Positions 60,240-64,000 of a DNA stretch of 64,000 nt are shown piece by piece. The position numbers and the translations under genes are program-made. The stretch is from Neoechinorhynchus agilis (taxonomy: Eukaryota > Acanthocephala): NCBI GenBank assembly GCA_051530055.1, contig CM121343.1:3658001-3722000 (forward strand), given 5' to 3'. The notes beneath the pieces are model-generated. The model did no database searches and had not been told where the DNA came from. It worked only from the letters and a program-made list of their open reading frames with translations. Within the stretch, counting starts at the first letter, position 1; every line of letters begins with the position of its first letter.

Positions 60240-60942
60240 ATGTCAACTGAAAAGTCGATTCATGATGTAAAAATTTTATTGCTCGGCGACAGTGGGGTTG
60301 GAAAGTCATGTTTGGTTACTCGATATGTTGAAGGTGAGTTTATGGCTGATGGGCGGCCAACTATAGGGATTGATCTTAAGACTAAATCGTTAGAATTAAG
60401 CAGTGATCATCAACCGGATCGGTACACGTTTTTCATGTAAAGTGTGGTTGTTGATTTCTGGTATAATGGACAAATCGATTCGAATGTGTGTATGGGATAC
60501 GGCCGGTCAAGAAAGGTTCCGGACATTGACTCCAAATTATTACCGGAATGCTCTTGGTGCAATTTTGGTTTACGATGTTTGTCACTCAAATAGTCTTGAT
60601 GGACTTCGAAGTTGGCTTACCGAACTCGCAATGCACACGTCTACGGGATCAGAGGAATCACAATTACCGATTAAAATGTTAGTTGGCAACAAAATCGATT
60701 TGGAAAATGAAAGACAGATAACCAGAGAGCAAGGCGAACAGTTCGCACAACGGCATCAAATGATGTTCATGGAAACAAGTGCCAAATCTAGCCACAATGT
60801 GGAACAAGCGTTCGAAGAGTTAACACTGAAAATACTTCAAAGCCCTGAATTTTCACAGGAATGTGAACAGTCTAATGCGGTCGACGTTAAACGCAAGACT
60901 GAAAATGGAAATTACGATTATGCGAATATTTGCGGTTGTTAA
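60240..60942 (+). CDS. RAB18: Rab18-like small GTPase
   Basis: Rab18 acts on ER and lipid-droplet membranes. Exons 60,240-60,402 and 60,443-60,942 (40-base intron) give 220 residues. P-loop GDSGVGKS, switch I TIGIDLKTK, switch II WDTAGQERFRTLTPNYYRNALG, G4 VGNKIDLENE, G5 ETSAKS, and CAFEEL-like QAFEELTLKILQSP as in Rab18. The end ANICGC is a double-cysteine prenylation motif. Between strands 2 and 3 there are about eight extra residues (MWLLISG) relative to other Rab18 proteins; this comes from the only in-phase GT-AG choice and might be a model error. Confidence 0.92.
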
Positions 60943-61340
60943 GCGCATTCTGTTCTGAAGTACACAACTGTTTTAACAATCGAGAACTGCTACTTTATTT
61001 CGATTTGATGGGCGGAAATATTTTTTTCTCAGATCAATTGTTCTCACCTATTTTTGGATCTTTAAACTTTGTCTATAAACGGATTTACACCACCGAATGT
61101 ATTCTTGTGAAACGCGAATAGTCTTTATGAATGTATTGGTTTCATTAAATACAACGATTCTTCCCATAAAACATTTCCGGTCCACTTAATTTTGAATGAA
61201 TACGTTGAGTACCTAGCTTACAATTATCAAATACAAGTATTCCAAAGCAGTGCACAATATCGAGTGGTTTTCAACAAGGATTCTGTATTATGTTGCCAGT
61301 ATAGATATTTTATTGAGATATTTCCGGAGCATTTCGACAA
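60943..61340. other. 3' flank of Rab18
   Basis: AT-rich, with short frames but no gene. It abuts the 3' end of a LINE fragment on the other strand. Confidence 0.35.
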
Positions 61341-62165
61341 CGAATCAATCTTCATTTCTCGACAATTAACACACTCACCACCTCCCGCCGAATTCCAGCT
61401 TTTGTCCTTCTTCGACCGTCGCCATCACGCTGGCAGCATTGCCCCGTTGTACTGCTAGCGAGATATTTTGTCGAAGGAATACGCCTGCTCTTGAGTCTCC
61501 GGTTGCCTCTCTCAATTTCTTCGAGAGATCCTGGAGCAGAGAGAGTGTCGAGCTGCCGGGCGCTCCATACGTCTCTACCCCAAAGGGGACAAAATAGTGA
61601 GCCCTCGATAAGTGAAGATATTTCCGTATTTTCCTCCCTTCCGCTGCACTGGCGGCACCACCGGCGATTTCGAGGGAGTAGGGGATGTTGCTGGCTGCGA
61701 GGGTATCCATACACGTGGCGTCCCAGAGAAGGCATTTGCCCTCCCGCCACGGGAAGACCGAAATTCCATCGGGCCTACGGCCGTCTAGTCTACAGAGGTG
61801 GGCGGGTTCCAGGATGTTCGGGAAGTTCGCCGTTCTCAACGCCCGAGAAATTGCGTTATTGATTTCAGAATGGCGTGAGAACCTTCCTGCTGACCTTCTG
61901 CAGACGAGACCGTGTCGCCCGAAAGCATCAACCAAAGACCCACATCGACAGCGATGGGGCGTGCATATCGGGAGACCAAGTCTTAAGGATACTGCGATCC
62001 TCGTTACCTCGTCAGTAAGAAGAGTTCCCACTGATGCCAGAGGAGCAGCCTTCAACCACGCCCCAGATTCTCGTGTTGAAACTGTCAACAGTCTAGCTCG
62101 GACGACCCCCATCGCGAGAACCGGAAAGTAGAGAGCTGTAAGCTCTCGCGACAAGAGGTCCGTAG
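61341..62165 (-). mobile_element. LINE 3' region with restriction-like nuclease domain
   Basis: Minus-strand open frame of 259 codons: GAWLKAAPLASVGTLL, a zinc-knuckle-like CRCGSLVDAFGRHGLVC, then DGRRPDG, LLWDATCMDTL, and the end SLAVQRGNAASVMATVEEG. RPDG plus LWDAT form the PD-(D/E)xK-type nuclease signature. The element is cut off upstream of the zinc knuckle (no reverse transcriptase). The coding part is still open in one frame, so the insertion is young. It shares its 3' end with the copy at 34.5 kb. GC content is well above the surroundings. Confidence 0.85.
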
Positions 62166-62400
62166 AATTCTAAAATGCAGTCACGTTTTATTAATTTTTG
62201 TGACCTTTGGATCCTCATAAACACACAGATATTCTGCTTTTTTCGTTTGTCCGTTCGATTGGGAATTTCCGATCCGCTATGTCCGTTCTGGTGGGAATCT
62301 CAGGTCTTGTTATGCCCGTTCTGGCGGGAATTGGTGGATATTGTTTGTTGGAGCGCTTTTAAGGATGGAATACCCGAAAGGATTGGGCAGCATGGAAAAA
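62166..62400. other. spacer between LINE fragments
   Basis: A short imperfect duplication of GTTCTGGYGGGAATY occurs near 62,286 and 62,318. Nothing else is recognised. Confidence 0.35.
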
Positions 62401-63100
62401 GGAGCGTAAGTACAGGGAGGTGTGAGGTCGAGGGAAAATGAAACGAATTAGAATTACGAGTGTTGTGTTCGCGTGAAAAGGGAGCGAAATGTGGTAGAAA
62501 TTGTGTTTCAAGGGTTGTTAGGCGTTTTGTTTTAACAAAATAGTATCAAGGCATTCGGCGAGAGAGGGAAATCAGCTGTGCAAATTTTAGATGCTCCTTT
62601 ATGAAACATTTCAAGACGATAGGTTTGAGATTTGGAAAGGTTGCAAAATACGGGGTAACCGTAGGTGAGGGATGGTAAGATAAAGCTAAAGTAAAATTCG
62701 TAGAGATTGGGTGAAGGGATTCCTAAATGCCGGAAGCGTGCGAGGAGATAAATTTTAAAGGTGTTGTGCTTGAGGAAGAGAGTGATTTTTCAACCCAGAA
62801 TTCTTAGGGAGGTTACTCGTAGGATGTCATTTGGAAGCTCACGGGATGATGTGGGGTAGCGGGATCGCTGGCGACAATTGAGGACGAGGACGGCGAATAA
62901 TTATGTTTATATCTTCAAAATAAAACCTATGATAGTAGAGTTTGTCATTGGTGTAGAAATCTTTTATGTGTGTGATTTATTTTGAGGTTAAGGCGAGGTA
63001 GAGGTGGAGTGGTGCTTGAGTGATGAGGGTGAGATCGTCGGCAATGGCTATATTGATGAAGAAAATTCGAGAGGCAGAAGGGACCGCTTTTTAGGTCGCA
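62400..63100 (-). mobile_element. LINE reverse-transcriptase 3' part (second family)
   Basis: The minus strand shows AIADDLTLIT near 63,025-63,055, a version of the YADD catalytic block. Further on is SFILPSLTYGYPVFCNLSKS near 62,620-62,690, the post-RT region of Jockey/CR1-like LINEs. These pieces are in different frames with stops between, so the copy is dead. It differs from the restriction-like nuclease LINE next to it. Confidence 0.6.
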
Positions 63101-63114
63101 GGTGCTTGCAGTAC

Positions 63115-63205
63115 AACGATGCGAAAAGGTGGATGAACACGAAGAGGTGGACGGATACAAACAGGTGGATGGACACGAGCAGGTGGACGGATACAAACCG
63201 GTAGA
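63115..63205. repeat. short minisatellite
   Basis: Imperfect 18/36-base repeats of the type AGGTGGAYGGAYACRARC, about five copies. They give periodic Thr/Arg/Trp or Ser/Thr/Cys frames that are not genes. Confidence 0.75.
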
Positions 63206-63244
63206 TGAATATGTTAAAAAATGAACGAAGCAATAGCGTTGCTT

Positions 63245-63795
63245 GTTTGCTGGGTCACAGAGTTCGTATCCGTTACTATTGATGACACACACCCAAAGGA
63301 GACGGAAGGGAAGAGGCCGCCTCCTCGGGAAGGATCCATACAAAACTCATAACCGCGTCGAATGGTTCAGCAGGATACTAAGTGTGATTTTATGCGTTTC
63401 CCTGACCAGTGAATCGATGGGAGGAACATTATCAGCCTTGAGAAAGGCCACAAATAAAACACTGAACAAAAGTTACCTGCTTGCCAAAATTCAAAAATAG
63501 GAAAAAAATTCAATTGGCCCAATCAAAAGTGGCAAAGTTTGTACACGTGGTCAAGTGGATTAAAGCTCCTGATCGCAGTTTGTTGGGCCAAAGGGTTCGT
63601 ATCCAAAGGAGACGGAAGGGAAGAGGCCGCCTCCTCGGGAAGGATCCATACAAAACTCATAACCGCGTCGAATGGTTCAGCGGGATACTAAGTGTGATTT
63701 TAATCGTTTCCCTGACCAGTGAATCGATGGGAGGAACATTATCAGCCTTGAGAAAGGCCACAAATAAAACACTGAGTAAAAGTTACTGGCAAAGG
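63245..63795. repeat. two-copy direct repeat of about 190 bp
   Basis: Segment 63,295-63,480 recurs at 63,605-63,790 with few changes, spaced 311-315 bases. Both contain AAGGAGACGGAAGGGAAGAG and a frame RKGRGRLLGKDPYKTHNRVE ending after KATNKT. The frame is alike in both, and each is preceded by a diverged GTTTGYTGGGYCA segment. Coding status unknown: a repeat-borne peptide or a fragment of a mobile element. Confidence 0.8.
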
Positions 63796-64000
63796 AGCGT
63801 ACAACGGTTCTGTAGCAGATCAACTCGCTTATTCATATTTTAGTTGGAGATCAAAAGAGGGTGATTTATATTTGGATGGTTCCATGTTAAACTGTATAAA
63901 GGGTATGAATGAAAAAAGTTTGAACTTTCCGAAACTGGCGATGTTAGGTTCCAGATAGGGCATAAAAGTAGATTACGGTTCGACTTTTGTATTCAGTTAA
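63796..64000. other. window end, nothing recognised
   Basis: AT-rich sequence with no gene or repeat seen before the window ends. Confidence 0.3.

Noticed and set aside
63004-63343. Thr/Ser/Cys-rich repetitive protein on either strand
   Set aside because: The periodic peptide is produced by a minisatellite and by the out-of-frame strand of a dead LINE.

Overview
The window reads as nuclear DNA of a small invertebrate animal. Its genes are animal or general eukaryotic: TAF2, BAG6, a Rac GTPase, a Vilse/ARHGAP39 RhoGAP, BTB-BACK-PHR, Rab GDI, Rab18, ACAD9, GTPBP1 and an ERp57-type PDI. Most introns are very short (about 35-60 nt), canonical GT-AG, and join exons in phase. At least six genes have a 3' splice acceptor 0-8 nt before the start codon, as in animals that add a spliced leader. 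A nematode-like worm fits, but the phylum cannot be settled from this sequence.

Layout. 0-8.8 kb: gene-poor, with a LINE fragment interrupted by a second LINE tail, a 173-bp array and a small inverted-repeat element. 8.8-11.8 kb: GTPBP1-like GTPase (+). 11.8-16 kb: dispersed repeats, an orphan disordered protein ending in a CAAX box, and a 386-bp triplication. 16.1-18.1 kb: BTB-BACK-PHR gene (-). 18.7-20.7 kb: 118-bp array. 21.0-24.75 kb: 14-exon DUF389 membrane-protein gene (+). 25.5-27.3 kb: ARHGAP39-like gene (-). 27.6-28.9 kb: 240-bp array. 29.3-33.3 kb: TAF2 (+), with a 494-bp hAT-like element inside its coding sequence. 33.8-35.3 kb: hairpin repeats and a LINE tail inside an old copy of the 240-bp unit. 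35.8-38.3 kb: BAG6-like gene (-), head to head with 38.6-40.1 kb PDI (+). 40.6-43.0 kb: a second, unrelated 240-bp array. 43.2-44.0 kb: Rac (+). 44.2-50.3 kb: two inverted arrays of one 100-bp satellite around a small membrane-protein gene, resembling a foldback element. 50.6-53.0 kb: ACAD9-like gene (+). 53.95-55.06 kb: orphan charged protein (+). 55.9-57.6 kb: Rab GDI (+). 58.1-59.8 kb: LINE remnant and a 147-bp array. 60.2-60.9 kb: Rab18 (+). 61.3-64 kb: two LINE fragments and a duplicated segment.

The genes are ordinary housekeeping genes, independently transcribed, with no operon logic beyond the BAG6/PDI divergent pair. Rab GDI and Rab18 lie in the same 5 kb and act in the same membrane-traffic cycle, but this may be chance. 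The unusual content is in the repeats: eight or more satellite arrays with different units in 64 kb, several nested insertions, and the inverted satellite structure at 44-50 kb. That structure and the hAT-like insertion in TAF2 are the best candidates for something new. Exon boundaries were worked out by eye and coordinates may be off by a base or two.
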